Of a stretch of 64,000 nucleotides of DNA, positions 1 through 7,781 are shown one piece after another. Below the pieces are notes generated by a model. It saw only the letters and a program-made list of their open reading frames with translations, made no database searches and had not been told where the DNA came from. The stretch is from contig NZ_CP111121.1 in NCBI RefSeq assembly GCF_026314945.1, forward strand, positions 124,001 through 188,000, given 5' to 3'. The stretch comes from Chryseobacterium fluminis. Its GTDB lineage: Bacteria; Bacteroidota; Bacteroidia; Flavobacteriales; Weeksellaceae. The first letter of the stretch is position 1. Every line of letters starts with the position of its first letter. A program made the position numbers and the translations under genes.

Positions 1-527
1 GACTGATTAACATCAGCAATTGTTACTTTTGCGCTGTTTCCTTTGGCATCTTTTACATACAGATTTTTTCCTTTGGTCCAGAAAGTAAGTTCTTCCCCCT
101 GCACTGTTTTCATTCTGCTCATTCCGTTTCCTGCCTTCACGGCAGCCCATATCTCTTTTGCATTGTATTTTCCTGCCAGAACATGGTATGTCAGAATCTT
201 GGTAAGCATTTCCTTATTCTCAGGCTTAACTAAATTTTCAACAGTTCCTTTCGGTAGTTTTGCAAAGGCAGCGTCTGTAGGTGCCAAAACGGTGAAAGGA
301 CCCGCTCCCTGTAAAGTTTCTACCAATCCGGCTGCTTTTACAGCTGCAACCAGCGTCTTGTGGTCCTTGGAATTGACAGCATTTTCAATAATATTTTTTG
401 ACGGATACATGGCGGCGCCTCCTACCATTACCGTTTTTTCTTTCATCGATTGTGCAGCTACGTTTCCGCTGAAAGCGAATGATAAGGTCATCATTGCAAA
501 AACTGCGATTGTGGATCTAGTGTTCAT
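1..527 (-). CDS. Fasciclin (FAS1) domain secreted protein, partial at the window edge
   Basis: Reading leftward from ATG at 527 gives an open frame of 175 codons that runs off the window. The first ~26 residues are a signal peptide ending in VAAQS. A single FAS1 fold follows, with FTVLAPTDAAFAKLP at residues 78-92 (first FAS1 conserved box) and YHVLAGK at 114-120 (second box). FAS1 proteins are extracytoplasmic adhesion or envelope proteins. One-domain proteins of this family are usually a little under 200 residues, so only a short C-terminus should be missing. It is divergent from the sigma/anti-sigma pair, a pairing often seen in Bacteroidota, so it may be a target of that sigma factor. That regulatory link is inference. 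Confidence 0.88.
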   Translation of the reverse strand, partial: MNTRSTIAVFAMMTLSFAFSGNVAAQSMKEKTVMVGGAAMYPSKNIIENAVNSKDHKTLVAAVKAAGLVETLQGAGPFTVLAPTDAAFAKLPKGTVENLVKPENKEMLTKILTYHVLAGKYNAKEIWAAVKAGNGMSRMKTVQGEELTFWTKGKNLYVKDAKGNSAKVTIADVNQ

Positions 528-746
528 TGTATTGATTTTTTTAATTGTTATAATGGTTTGATCTTGTTCTAAAATCATTTACGACCCCGGTTTGCTTTTA
601 GATTTAAAAAATTCAAAAAAAAATCACAAACTATTGAAAAACAGTGTATTAATTTTTGTTTTTAATATTAAAATCAGTGTTAGTAGTTTAATTTTCTAAT
701 ATTTGGAGGTAATTATTAAATATTTAAAAGATTTATTAAATATTGC

Positions 747-775
747 TTGATATAAATTTTATTTTATTAAATTTG
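747..775 (+). promoter_or_regulatory. Bacteroidota-type promoter of the sigma factor gene
   Basis: TTG at 747-749 and TAAATTTG at 768-775 match the -33 and TAnnTTTG -7 elements, with an 18-base spacer. Transcription would begin near 780-784, which bears on where the sigma factor gene starts. Confidence 0.6.
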
Positions 776-793
776 AATAGAAAAATATTCGCT

Positions 794-1342
794 ATTAAAA
801 CAAACTATTCGGAAGAGCAACTCATCGTTTTATTGAAAGAAAAAAACGAGACCGGTTTTCATCATTTGTATGATAACTATTCCGGTGCGTTGTATGGAGT
901 GATTCTGCGAATTGTACAGTCTAAAGAATACACCGAAGAAATAATTCAGGATGTATTTGTCAAAATATGGAATTCTATCCATCAGTATGATTCTGTGAAA
1001 GGAAGATTTTATACCTGGATGATCAATATTGCCAGAAATACGGCTATAGATTATCTAAAATCAAAAGGTTTTCAGAACGAATTAAAAAACCAACCGCTAC
1101 CGGATTTCGTATATAACTCTGCAGAGCTTTCAACGACCAATCATTCTTCCGATTTTATCGGTTTCAATCATGTCCTGGAAAAACTGGAGGTTGATAAACA
1201 GGAGCTTATCGATTTGGCATACTATCAGGGATATACCCAAAACGAAATATCCGAAAAACTGAAAATACCGCTGGGAACGGTTAAAACGAAGATGCGGAAT
1301 GCACTGATAAAATTAAAGGATTTGTTAAAAGATTATCAATAA
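794..1342 (+). CDS. ECF-type RNA polymerase sigma-70 factor
   Basis: Region 2 is visible as FHHLYDNYSGALYG, then EEIIQDVFVKIW, then FYTWMINIARNTAIDYLKSK. Region 4 is visible as YTQNEISEKLKIPLGTVKTK with a helix-turn-helix. The protein directs RNA polymerase to a stress or envelope regulon and should be held by the anti-sigma factor encoded next. The start is uncertain. The frame is open back to a TTG at 743 and another TTG at 773, but the -7 box at 768-775 overlaps both, so neither could be in the transcript. No ATG or GTG lies before the conserved NYSEEQL start, and ATT at 794 (reading xKTNYSEEQL) is the best fit. A gene finder would probably choose 743 or 773. Confidence 0.9.
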   Translation: MKTNYSEEQLIVLLKEKNETGFHHLYDNYSGALYGVILRIVQSKEYTEEIIQDVFVKIWNSIHQYDSVKGRFYTWMINIARNTAIDYLKSKGFQNELKNQPLPDFVYNSAELSTTNHSSDFIGFNHVLEKLEVDKQELIDLAYYQGYTQNEISEKLKIPLGTVKTKMRNALIKLKDLLKDYQ

Positions 1343-1343
1343 A

Positions 1344-2174
1344 TTGAACACTAAAGAGTACATATCATCCGGAATTATAGAATCTTATATTCTAGGTTTT
1401 GCTTCCCCAGAGGAAGCAGGAATTTTGGAGTGTGTGATGAAGAACAATGCGGAGGTGAAAGCTGCCTTTGAGGAAGCACAAAAAACATTGGAAAACCTGG
1501 CTACAGCTCAGGCTGTAAGGCCCCCAGATGATTTGAAATCAAAAATCTGGAATAAAATTCAACAGGAACAGACTGTTGAAGAAATATCATCTGTAATTTC
1601 TGCAGATATACCGGCTGCAACGCCGCAGGAAGAAATCAGAATTCAGGGAAATGGAAATAACAATTGGAAAGTCTACGCGATTGCGGCATCAGCACTGTTT
1701 CTGGTAAGTGTTGCCGGGAATCTTTTCTGGATGAATGATCAGTCCGAAACAAAGTCTGCTCTGGCTAAACTCAGGACAGAACAGCAGTATCAGAATATTG
1801 CTTATCAGAAAATGGAGCAGAAATGGAAGATGATGTCTAATCCTGATATGAAAATGGTGATGCTGAAAGGTGTCGAAAAGCATCCTGATACAAAAGCCAT
1901 GGTTTTCTGGGATAAGAATTCAAAAGAAGTATATCTGAGTGCTGAAGAACTTCCTAAAGCTCCGGAAGGAATGCAGTATCAGCTGTGGGCGATCGCAGAC
2001 GGAAAACCCGTAAGTGCCGGAATGTATACCGAAGAAAAGGACAGTAAAACAGCGCTTGCCCAAATTCCGCAGGCTCAGGCATTTGCCATTACTCTTGAAA
2101 AACAGGGGGGAGTGAAGTTCCTACTATGGAAAATATGTTTGTCATGGGAGCGATCTAGAATTACACTGAAATAA
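1344..2174 (+). CDS. Anti-sigma-K (RskA-like) factor with a C-terminal frame break
   Basis: Starts with TTG at 1344, one base after the sigma stop, so the two are co-transcribed. Residues 1-100 are the cytoplasmic sigma-binding part. A membrane segment (VYAIAASALFLVSVAGNLFW) follows near 109-128. The outer part is the RskA C-terminal domain, with KAPEGMQYQLWAI and PVSAGMY. In the frame as read, the last ~20 residues (from VKFLLW) are nonsense for the family. Adding one G to the G6 run at 2105-2110 restores SEVPTMENMFVMGAI with a stop at 2156-2158, a typical family ending. The run is therefore one base short, by sequencing error or real mutation. The sigma-binding and membrane parts are unaffected. 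Confidence 0.88.
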   Translation: MNTKEYISSGIIESYILGFASPEEAGILECVMKNNAEVKAAFEEAQKTLENLATAQAVRPPDDLKSKIWNKIQQEQTVEEISSVISADIPAATPQEEIRIQGNGNNNWKVYAIAASALFLVSVAGNLFWMNDQSETKSALAKLRTEQQYQNIAYQKMEQKWKMMSNPDMKMVMLKGVEKHPDTKAMVFWDKNSKEVYLSAEELPKAPEGMQYQLWAIADGKPVSAGMYTEEKDSKTALAQIPQAQAFAITLEKQGGVKFLLWKICLSWERSRITLK

Positions 2175-2184
2175 AACTAAAAAT

Positions 2185-2219
2185 AAACAGGCTGTCCGGA
2201 TTTGGACAGCCTGTTTTTT
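2185..2219 (+). terminator. Rho-independent terminator of the sigma/anti-sigma operon
   Basis: A 13-base stem (2185-2197 with 2204-2216, core CAGGCTGTCC / GGACAGCCTG) is followed by a T run. Confidence 0.85.
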
Positions 2220-2241
2220 AGCGACTTTTACTATTTGAAAC

Positions 2242-2269
2242 TAAAAATCTCCTGCCATAGGCAGGAGAT
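2242..2269 (-). terminator. Terminator of the cold-shock cluster
   Basis: Perfect 10-base stem ATCTCCTGCC / GGCAGGAGAT with an ATA loop at 2247-2269. On the minus strand it runs into TTTTT, at the 3' end of the csp operon. Confidence 0.8.
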
Positions 2270-2393
2270 AAATGAACATAATATAAAAAATAATTGTTAC
2301 TTACAATCAAATGTTCGTTTGAACAATATATTCAGATACAGAATAAATATTGCTGTGCTCCGAGTTGTTATTTATTTATGTTGTGAGGATTAA

Positions 2394-2588
2394 TTAAGCT
2401 AACTTTACGTTAACTGCGTTTAATCCTTTGTTACCTTCTTGAACGTCAAAAGTTACTTTATCGTTTTCACGAATTGTTCTTGTGCTTAATCCTGAAGAGT
2501 GTACAAAGATATCTTTGCTTCCATCTGTTGGAGAAATAAATCCGAAACCTTTTGTTTCGTTAAAAAATTTTACGGTGCCTTCTTGCAT
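2394..2588 (-). CDS. CspA-family cold-shock protein
   Basis: 64 residues, the normal length for a stand-alone cold-shock domain. RNP1-like KGFGFISP and RNP2-like DIFVHSSGL, plus the opening GTVKFFNETKGFG, are diagnostic. It is a single-stranded nucleic acid chaperone that melts RNA structure. It is the last gene of a minus-strand cluster (DEAD-box protein, long CSD protein, CspA). The 30-base gap before it is AT-rich and could hold its own promoter, though I saw no clear TAnnTTTG box there. Confidence 0.95.
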   Translation of the reverse strand: MQEGTVKFFNETKGFGFISPTDGSKDIFVHSSGLSTRTIRENDKVTFDVQEGNKGLNAVNVKLA

Positions 2589-2618
2589 TGTAATTATTGT
2601 TAAAAATTGTTGTTGTAA

Positions 2619-3050
2619 TTATTTTATGATCTGTATATCTACGGCAGAGAAACCTTTTGGAGATTTTTCTTTTTCGTAGGATACTTTGTTTCCTTTTTTT
2701 ATGGGTTCATTGCAATTGTTATTATGGAAGAACACATTTTCTTTAGTGTTGTCTTCTGTAATAAAACCATAACCCTTTTCACTGAAAAACGTAACGATAC
2801 CTGATTTTCTCACTTCTTCTTCCTCAATAGGAGCTGCTCCCAGCTGAATTTCCGTCAGGTTTATTTCCTCACGGTCTGTCGTAGGAGGTGTGGATGTTAA
2901 TCTTCCGTATTCGTCAACGTATAAAAACATATCTGTAAGATCTTTGCCTTTATTGTTATTTTCTTTACGTTCTTCGCGTCTTATTGCTTTTTCTTTTTGC
3001 TTTTGAACTTTTTTCTTGAAATTTTCTTTTTTAGAGAAAGAATCCCCCAT
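2619..3050 (-). CDS. Cold-shock domain protein with basic N-terminal extension
   Basis: 143 residues. Residues 1-35 are strongly basic and Lys/Arg/Glu-rich (SKKENFKKKVQKQKEKAIRR), probably an RNA-binding tail. A linker with DMFLYVDEYGRLTSTPP follows. The C-terminal ~65 residues are a cold-shock domain, with SGIVTFFSEKGYGFIT and ENVFFHNNN. The arrangement is common in Bacteroidota CSD proteins. It lies 15 bases downstream of the DEAD-box gene on the same strand, so the two probably share a transcript. An RNA-chaperone role in the cytoplasm is inferred from the domain and the neighbours. Confidence 0.92.
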   Translation of the reverse strand: MGDSFSKKENFKKKVQKQKEKAIRREERKENNNKGKDLTDMFLYVDEYGRLTSTPPTTDREEINLTEIQLGAAPIEEEEVRKSGIVTFFSEKGYGFITEDNTKENVFFHNNNCNEPIKKGNKVSYEKEKSPKGFSAVDIQIIK

Positions 3051-3065
3051 AAATTATATTTGTTT

Positions 3066-3830
3066 TTAATTAATATATTGAAATGTTTTATTTTGTTTTG
3101 GTGTACTCAAAATAGACAAGTCTTGTAATGCACCGCTAGTCAGATCATTTTTTTTTTCACCAAAATAAACGGGCGGCTCATCGGCCTGATCTGTTAGCTG
3201 TTTTGGACTTACTGTAATTTCTACAGGGTTTTTAAGTATACCTTCCGCAAACTTTCTGATATGATCCTCCATTACCGTGGAGAAAAATAAGGTCTGTTTC
3301 TTTTTAGGAGTCAGTGCAAGGATCGCTTTTAAATCACTTACAAACCTCAAATCAAGCATATGGTCGGTTTCATCCAGAATCAGTATTTCGATTTTAGAAA
3401 GATCAACAGGTCTTTGATTGACTAAATCTAGTAATTTTTCCGGAGATGAGATCAAAATATCTACTCTTTTTCTAAGGGCAGCCAGGTGACTTCCCGTAGA
3501 TGCTCCATCGGTAATAGAAAGCAATGATAAAGGTAAATATTTGCTGTATACCATAATATCTTCTTCAATCTGCAGGACTCTTTCGCTGGTTGAAGTTAAT
3601 ATTAATGTTCTTATTTCTTTATGTTCGGTCGTGTTTTTCTTCAAAAGCTGCAGGACCGGCATTGCATAGGCTGCTGTCTTTCCTGAACCCGAGGGTGCAC
3701 ATCCTAAGATATCTCTTCTCATTAAGATATGTGGAATCGCGGAATGCTGTATTTCCGTAGGCTTTGAATACCCCGTTTCTGTAACAGCACGAATAATAGG
3801 ATTTATTAAATTTAAATTTTTAAAATTCAT
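3066..3830 (-). CDS. DEAD-box protein consisting of the N-terminal RecA domain only (RhlE-like)
   Basis: 254 residues, against about 370-450 for a working RhlE-type helicase. A Q motif (GYSKPTEIQHSAIP, 20-33), motif I (APSGSGKT, 45-52), motif II as DETD (153-156) and motif III as STV (184-186) are visible. Motif Ia is eroded to TSTSERVLQIEE. No C-terminal helicase domain (motifs IV-VI) is present, and none occurs in any frame downstream before the next gene. The central sequence (LAALRKRVDIL, LDLVNQRPVDLSKIEIL) is close to full-length flavobacterial RhlE, so this looks like a truncated, diverged paralogue. It heads the cold-shock cluster. It may still bind ATP and RNA, but unwinding is unlikely. 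Function unproven. Confidence 0.88.
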   Translation of the reverse strand: MNFKNLNLINPIIRAVTETGYSKPTEIQHSAIPHILMRRDILGCAPSGSGKTAAYAMPVLQLLKKNTTEHKEIRTLILTSTSERVLQIEEDIMVYSKYLPLSLLSITDGASTGSHLAALRKRVDILISSPEKLLDLVNQRPVDLSKIEILILDETDHMLDLRFVSDLKAILALTPKKKQTLFFSTVMEDHIRKFAEGILKNPVEITVSPKQLTDQADEPPVYFGEKKNDLTSGALQDLSILSTPKQNKTFQYIN

Positions 3831-4249
3831 TATAAATTATTCCGGATGTCCGGTTTTGTGGACTAAACCCTAATGTAGGATCTAAAATTGGTGTATTTTA
3901 TAAATGTTAAACAAGAGTCAGGGATTCTTCATTTATCATTTACTTTGCTTACTAAGACAATAGTATTCAGTCCGGAATAAAATTGTTGGCGTTGGCAATA
4001 GCTATCTTTCTTCTAAACAGGATTTTTTTATAATACTGTCATGAATTAATTTTCACCTTCTTTTCTTGGAAGGGGCATACTTTATATTTACTGTTTATAT
4101 TCTGATATTTCAGTGGGCCGTTGTTCATCTTCATTGATATCATGTATAAGCTTGAAATGGGCAGCTGAAAGAGCAAAACTGAAAGAAAAAATTGGGATTT
4201 TAAACTGTAACAGAATAGCAAAGGCAGAGGCCTGTTTATATATGCTCTG

Positions 4250-4257
4250 CAAATATA
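4250..4257 (-). promoter_or_regulatory. Candidate -7 box for the cold-shock cluster
   Basis: The minus strand reads TATATTTG, matching TAnnTTTG. No convincing TTTG lies about 19 bases further upstream. If used, it gives a ~410-base untranslated leader before 3830, and long leaders are typical of cold-shock messages. Confidence 0.35.
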
Positions 4258-4357
4258 CGATAAATAAACGGGATAACAGCCAGTTTAATTGATTGATTAT
4301 CAAAAATATATTTATTTCCTTCTGATTGCAGTGATTTTAAGATCATATAAACAGCAG

Positions 4358-4386
4358 AAAAACTCCCGGACAGGTCTGTCAGGAGT
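4358..4386 (-). terminator. Terminator of the FabH-like gene
   Basis: The minus strand reads GACTCCTGACAG, a short loop, CTGTCCGGGAGT, then TTTTT. The stem has one mismatch and sits 60 bases past the stop at 4445. Confidence 0.75.
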
Positions 4387-4444
4387 CGATTTCCTATTAT
4401 TTTTGAAAAATTATTTTTAATATAAAAATTTTATAATTTATATT

Positions 4445-5503
4445 TTAAAATTGATAAACGATGGCATTAATATTCATTCCTGCGCCCACCGAAGCGAATA
4501 AAACCACATCATTTTTTTCGATCTGATGTTGCGGAAGTTCGTCCTTTAGAATCATCGTAAGAAGAGTAGGGATGGTGGCGACACTGCTGTTTCCCAGTTT
4601 ATTGATGACCATGGGCATAATATGCTCAGGCACCGGATAGTCATAAAGCTGATAAAATCTGTCGACAATAGCTTCATCCATTTTTTCATTGGCCTGGTGA
4701 ATGATAATTTTGTTCAGCTGATCAATAGAGTATCCACTGTTATCAAGGCATTTTTTCATCGCCTCAGGGACATGGATCAATGCAAACTCATATATTTTCC
4801 GGCCATCCATTTTAATATATTTCGTATCCGGACAACTCTCATTATTGTACGATTTTCCAAAGTAGAGGAAATCTTTCTCCTTAAAAGTATGAGAAGCAGA
4901 TAAATGCGCCTTGATGCCGGACTCATCGTCGGAAGCTTCCAAAATCACGGCTCCAGCCCCGTCTGCGTAAATCATACTGTCTCTGTCATGGCTGTCTGTT
5001 ACTCTGGACAGCGTTTCCGCACCGATGACAAGACATTTTTTTGCAATTCCCGATTTGATAAAGGCATTAGCCTGTATCACGCCCTCGATCCATCCCGGAC
5101 AGCCGAATAATACATCGTAAGCAACACAGAAATTGTTCCTGATTTTTAAAAGATGCTTTACTCTGGAAGCAAGACTCGGAACGGCATCAGACTGTACGGT
5201 GCCAAAACGGATATCCCCGAAATTATGAGCAAATATGATGTAATCCAAAGTTTCAGGATCAATTCCCGAATGATCGATAGCTGCCTGAGCGGCAATAAAT
5301 CCCAAATCTGAAGTTACCTGATTGGTACTGGCATATCTCCGTTCTTCAATACCTGTGATTTTCTGTAATTTGTTGGTAATTGAAGCATTGTTTTCTTTTA
5401 ATGCGATCCCTTCTTGATTTAAGAATAAGTGTTTATCAAAAAATACGTTGGGAATAGTCTCTGAAGGGATGCAGTTTCCTACACCTGTAATTTTGCTTGT
5501 CAT
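4445..5503 (-). CDS. 3-oxoacyl-ACP synthase III (FabH-like ketosynthase)
   Basis: 352 residues, the usual length. The Cys-His-Asn triad is intact: Cys135 in VLFGCPGW, His269 in IIIHQANEK, Asn305 in NKLGNSSVATIP. FabH-type enzymes condense acyl-CoA with malonyl-ACP to start fatty-acid chains. Relatives prime specialised lipid or polyketide chains. It stands alone here, without other fab genes, so it may be an extra paralogue rather than the housekeeping enzyme. ATG at 5503 is immediately followed by the expected SKITGVGNCIPSE start. Confidence 0.92.
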   Translation of the reverse strand: MTSKITGVGNCIPSETIPNVFFDKHLFLNQEGIALKENNASITNKLQKITGIEERRYASTNQVTSDLGFIAAQAAIDHSGIDPETLDYIIFAHNFGDIRFGTVQSDAVPSLASRVKHLLKIRNNFCVAYDVLFGCPGWIEGVIQANAFIKSGIAKKCLVIGAETLSRVTDSHDRDSMIYADGAGAVILEASDDESGIKAHLSASHTFKEKDFLYFGKSYNNESCPDTKYIKMDGRKIYEFALIHVPEAMKKCLDNSGYSIDQLNKIIIHQANEKMDEAIVDRFYQLYDYPVPEHIMPMVINKLGNSSVATIPTLLTMILKDELPQHQIEKNDVVLFASVGAGMNINAIVYQF

Positions 5504-5691
5504 CTAAACTTTGATTTTCAGTCTTTTATGTTGAGCAGACTGAATAATTCGGTAAATATAACAATTATAAAACAGTAATTACAGGTTTCTCAAGAAATAT
5601 TTACAGTTCATATGCAAAATTGTTTTATCTTAAAAGAATTTTTAAATTTAAATGAATGATTTTAAGCATACTTTGAATAAAATCATTATTA

Positions 5692-5726
5692 TTTGACACA
5701 TAGTTAATTTTAAACTCATATTTTTG
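5692..5726 (+). promoter_or_regulatory. Promoter of the 602-residue unknown gene
   Basis: TTTG at 5692-5695 and TATTTTTG at 5719-5726. The 23-base spacer is longer than the usual ~19, so the -33 element is uncertain. Confidence 0.5.
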
Positions 5727-5788
5727 CAGCAGTGAATTTTAGTTGATGGGAATTTAGAAGGAACAATTATTTTAATTAAATATTAAAA

Positions 5789-7597
5789 ATGATAAAAAGA
5801 CCTTTGCACAATTTCCACATTCCTGTAATGGGATTAGCTTATACGATAGACAGTCCTATCCGTGTGGCACAATACGGAATATCTTCCGTTGTCTCTATAA
5901 TTGATGATGAGATTGTAGAGAAAATGAAAAACTTTTACAGTAAAAAATTTAATTTGAACTATGAAAGTATTTCGACAAAAGCAGATGATTATCGCGCCAA
6001 AAGAATCACCGCCTACCTGAATATGGTAGACGATATTGTCCATGAAAAATTTGAAGCCTTCAAACAGGAGATTGCAAGAAATAAAGCGGCTCTCCAGGAT
6101 TTTGTAGACATGCTTCCCAATACTTCCGAGCTGAAAAACGGATTCCAGAATCTTTTGAATCAGAAGGAAAATTTTACCGCTTCCATAAAACATTTTATTG
6201 AAAAAAATCTGACTGCAGGAAGTATAGATGTCAATATAATGACGAAGGTAGACAAAGACAACTTTAAAAAAGAAGAGCAGTTGCCTGTTATTTTTAATGA
6301 CGCACATGCCTCTTTACGCGGATTTGCAAACAGTAAGCTGTCTTCTTCCCTGGTTCTTTCTGCCGGGATGAATCCACGCCTGTACAGCTATATCGAAGAG
6401 TTTGATGATTTTTTTCCTGATGAAAACGGAACATTAAAAAAGAAACTCATTCTGAAGGTCAGCGATTTCCGGTCGGCCATGATCCAGGGGAATTTTCTGG
6501 CCAAAAAAGGACTCTGGGTTTCCGAATACAGGATCGAGTCGGGTTTAAATTGCGGCGGACATGCTTTTGCCACCGAAGGACTTTTGCTGGGACCTATCCT
6601 GGAAGAGTTTAAGCTTAAAAAAGATGAATTGATTCGGTCTGCCTATGGGCTGATGACTCATGCTTTGCAACAGAAAGGGAAACGGTCTGTGGAAGAGCCT
6701 CCTGAAATGAAAATTACGGTACAGGGAGGGGTAGGAACCTCCGAAGAACATGAGTTTCTTTTAAAAAATTATTCCGTAGACAGTGTGGGCTGGGGATCTC
6801 CGTTTCTGCTGGTTCCCGAAGCGACTTCAGTAGATGACGAAACGCGGAAATTGCTGGTACAGTCCGGAGAAAAAGATTTTTATTTAAGCAATATTTCTCC
6901 GCTGGGCGTTCCTTTTAATACCGTAAGAGGAACTTCAAACGAAATTTTAAGAAAAAAAAGCAATCTTAAGAGCCGTTATGGCAGCTCATGTCCTAAAAAA
7001 CTGCTGGCACTGAATAAAGAATTTTCACCGGAAGGCATCTGTACGGCATCCAGAAAATATCAGGATATCAAACTTGAACAGCTGGAATCCGAAAAAGACC
7101 TTCTCACTCCTGAACAGTTCGAAAAAAAGAAAGAATTGATTACTGAAAAAGCCTGTCTGTGCGTGGGTCTTGTGAACGCAGCCTATATGGAACAGGATCT
7201 GGAAATAAAAGGTGAAAAACAGGGCGTTGTCATTTGTCCGGGGCCTAACCTCGCTTTTTTTGATAAGGAAGTTTCTCTTTCTCAGATGGTGAAACATATT
7301 TATGGTAAGACAAACATTCTGCCCGAAAATAACCGTCCTCATATGTTTATCAATGAGCTTAAAATGTATGTGGCGCATTTTAAAAAGGAGATTTCGGATT
7401 TTTCGGACCCCATTAACCAATCACAACATAAAAAGTGGAATACATTTAAAGAAAATCTTCTTAAAGGAATTCAGTATTACGAAGACCTGTTTACTGGTTC
7501 AGTTTTTTTCAAAAAAGAATCAGGTACAGTTAACGCTCAGCTTCAGAAATATAAAATGATGCTCTTGGAAATAGAAATTCCTCAGGTTGAAAAATAA
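5789..7597 (+). CDS. Conserved protein of unknown function, possibly a nitronate-monooxygenase-like TIM barrel
   Basis: 602 residues, no signal peptide and no membrane segment, so probably cytosolic. The start PLHNFHIPVMGLAYTIDSP and the pieces LNCGGHAFATEG (~252-263) and VQGGVGTSEEHEFL (~311-324) resemble the FMN-binding loops of nitronate monooxygenase / 2-nitropropane dioxygenase barrels. This is a pattern impression, not proof. Conserved-looking Cys occur near 254, 401, 417, 456, 458 and 483 (SSCPKK, GICTAS, KACLCVG, VICPGPN) and could bind a metal or Fe-S cluster. It is monocistronic, with its own promoter and terminator. I do not recognise a named family. Confidence 0.85.
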   Translation: MIKRPLHNFHIPVMGLAYTIDSPIRVAQYGISSVVSIIDDEIVEKMKNFYSKKFNLNYESISTKADDYRAKRITAYLNMVDDIVHEKFEAFKQEIARNKAALQDFVDMLPNTSELKNGFQNLLNQKENFTASIKHFIEKNLTAGSIDVNIMTKVDKDNFKKEEQLPVIFNDAHASLRGFANSKLSSSLVLSAGMNPRLYSYIEEFDDFFPDENGTLKKKLILKVSDFRSAMIQGNFLAKKGLWVSEYRIESGLNCGGHAFATEGLLLGPILEEFKLKKDELIRSAYGLMTHALQQKGKRSVEEPPEMKITVQGGVGTSEEHEFLLKNYSVDSVGWGSPFLLVPEATSVDDETRKLLVQSGEKDFYLSNISPLGVPFNTVRGTSNEILRKKSNLKSRYGSSCPKKLLALNKEFSPEGICTASRKYQDIKLEQLESEKDLLTPEQFEKKKELITEKACLCVGLVNAAYMEQDLEIKGEKQGVVICPGPNLAFFDKEVSLSQMVKHIYGKTNILPENNRPHMFINELKMYVAHFKKEISDFSDPINQSQHKKWNTFKENLLKGIQYYEDLFTGSVFFKKESGTVNAQLQKYKMMLLEIEIPQVEK

Positions 7598-7601
7598 TAA
7601 T

Positions 7602-7637
7602 AAACCCCTTCAAATCTTTGATCTGAAGGGGTTTTAA
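7602..7637 (+). terminator. Rho-independent terminator
   Basis: Stem ACCCCTTCA / TGAAGGGGT with an inner ATC/GAT extension, followed by TTTT, directly after the stop at 7597. Confidence 0.85.
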
Positions 7638-7781
7638 AATAAAAAACAGCTGCCTTCCGGATTTTGGATTGTTTAATGATGAAGTTTTCCGATCAATCCG
7701 GTTCCGGATTGAATTAATTAAGGACATGCTGAAATAATCTCATTACTGCCGTATGAATTACTCTTAAAATATGCGGAAAAA

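Larger units (their letters stand above)
3831..4444. other. Gene-free stretch upstream of the cold-shock cluster
   Basis: 614 bases. Two overlapping minus-strand ORFs (60 and 71 codons, 4039-4303) have no recognisable motif and are probably chance. The stretch holds the FabH-like gene's terminator (4358-4386) and a candidate minus-strand promoter at 4250-4257, which would give the DEAD-box gene a leader of about 410 bases. Confidence 0.5.

Noticed and set aside
43..561. 172-codon plus-strand ORF
   Set aside because: It is the antisense shadow of the fasciclin gene, whose minus-strand frame has a signal peptide and FAS1 boxes.
4039..4303. Two overlapping minus-strand ORFs
   Set aside because: No family text, mutual overlap, and location in a probable leader region.
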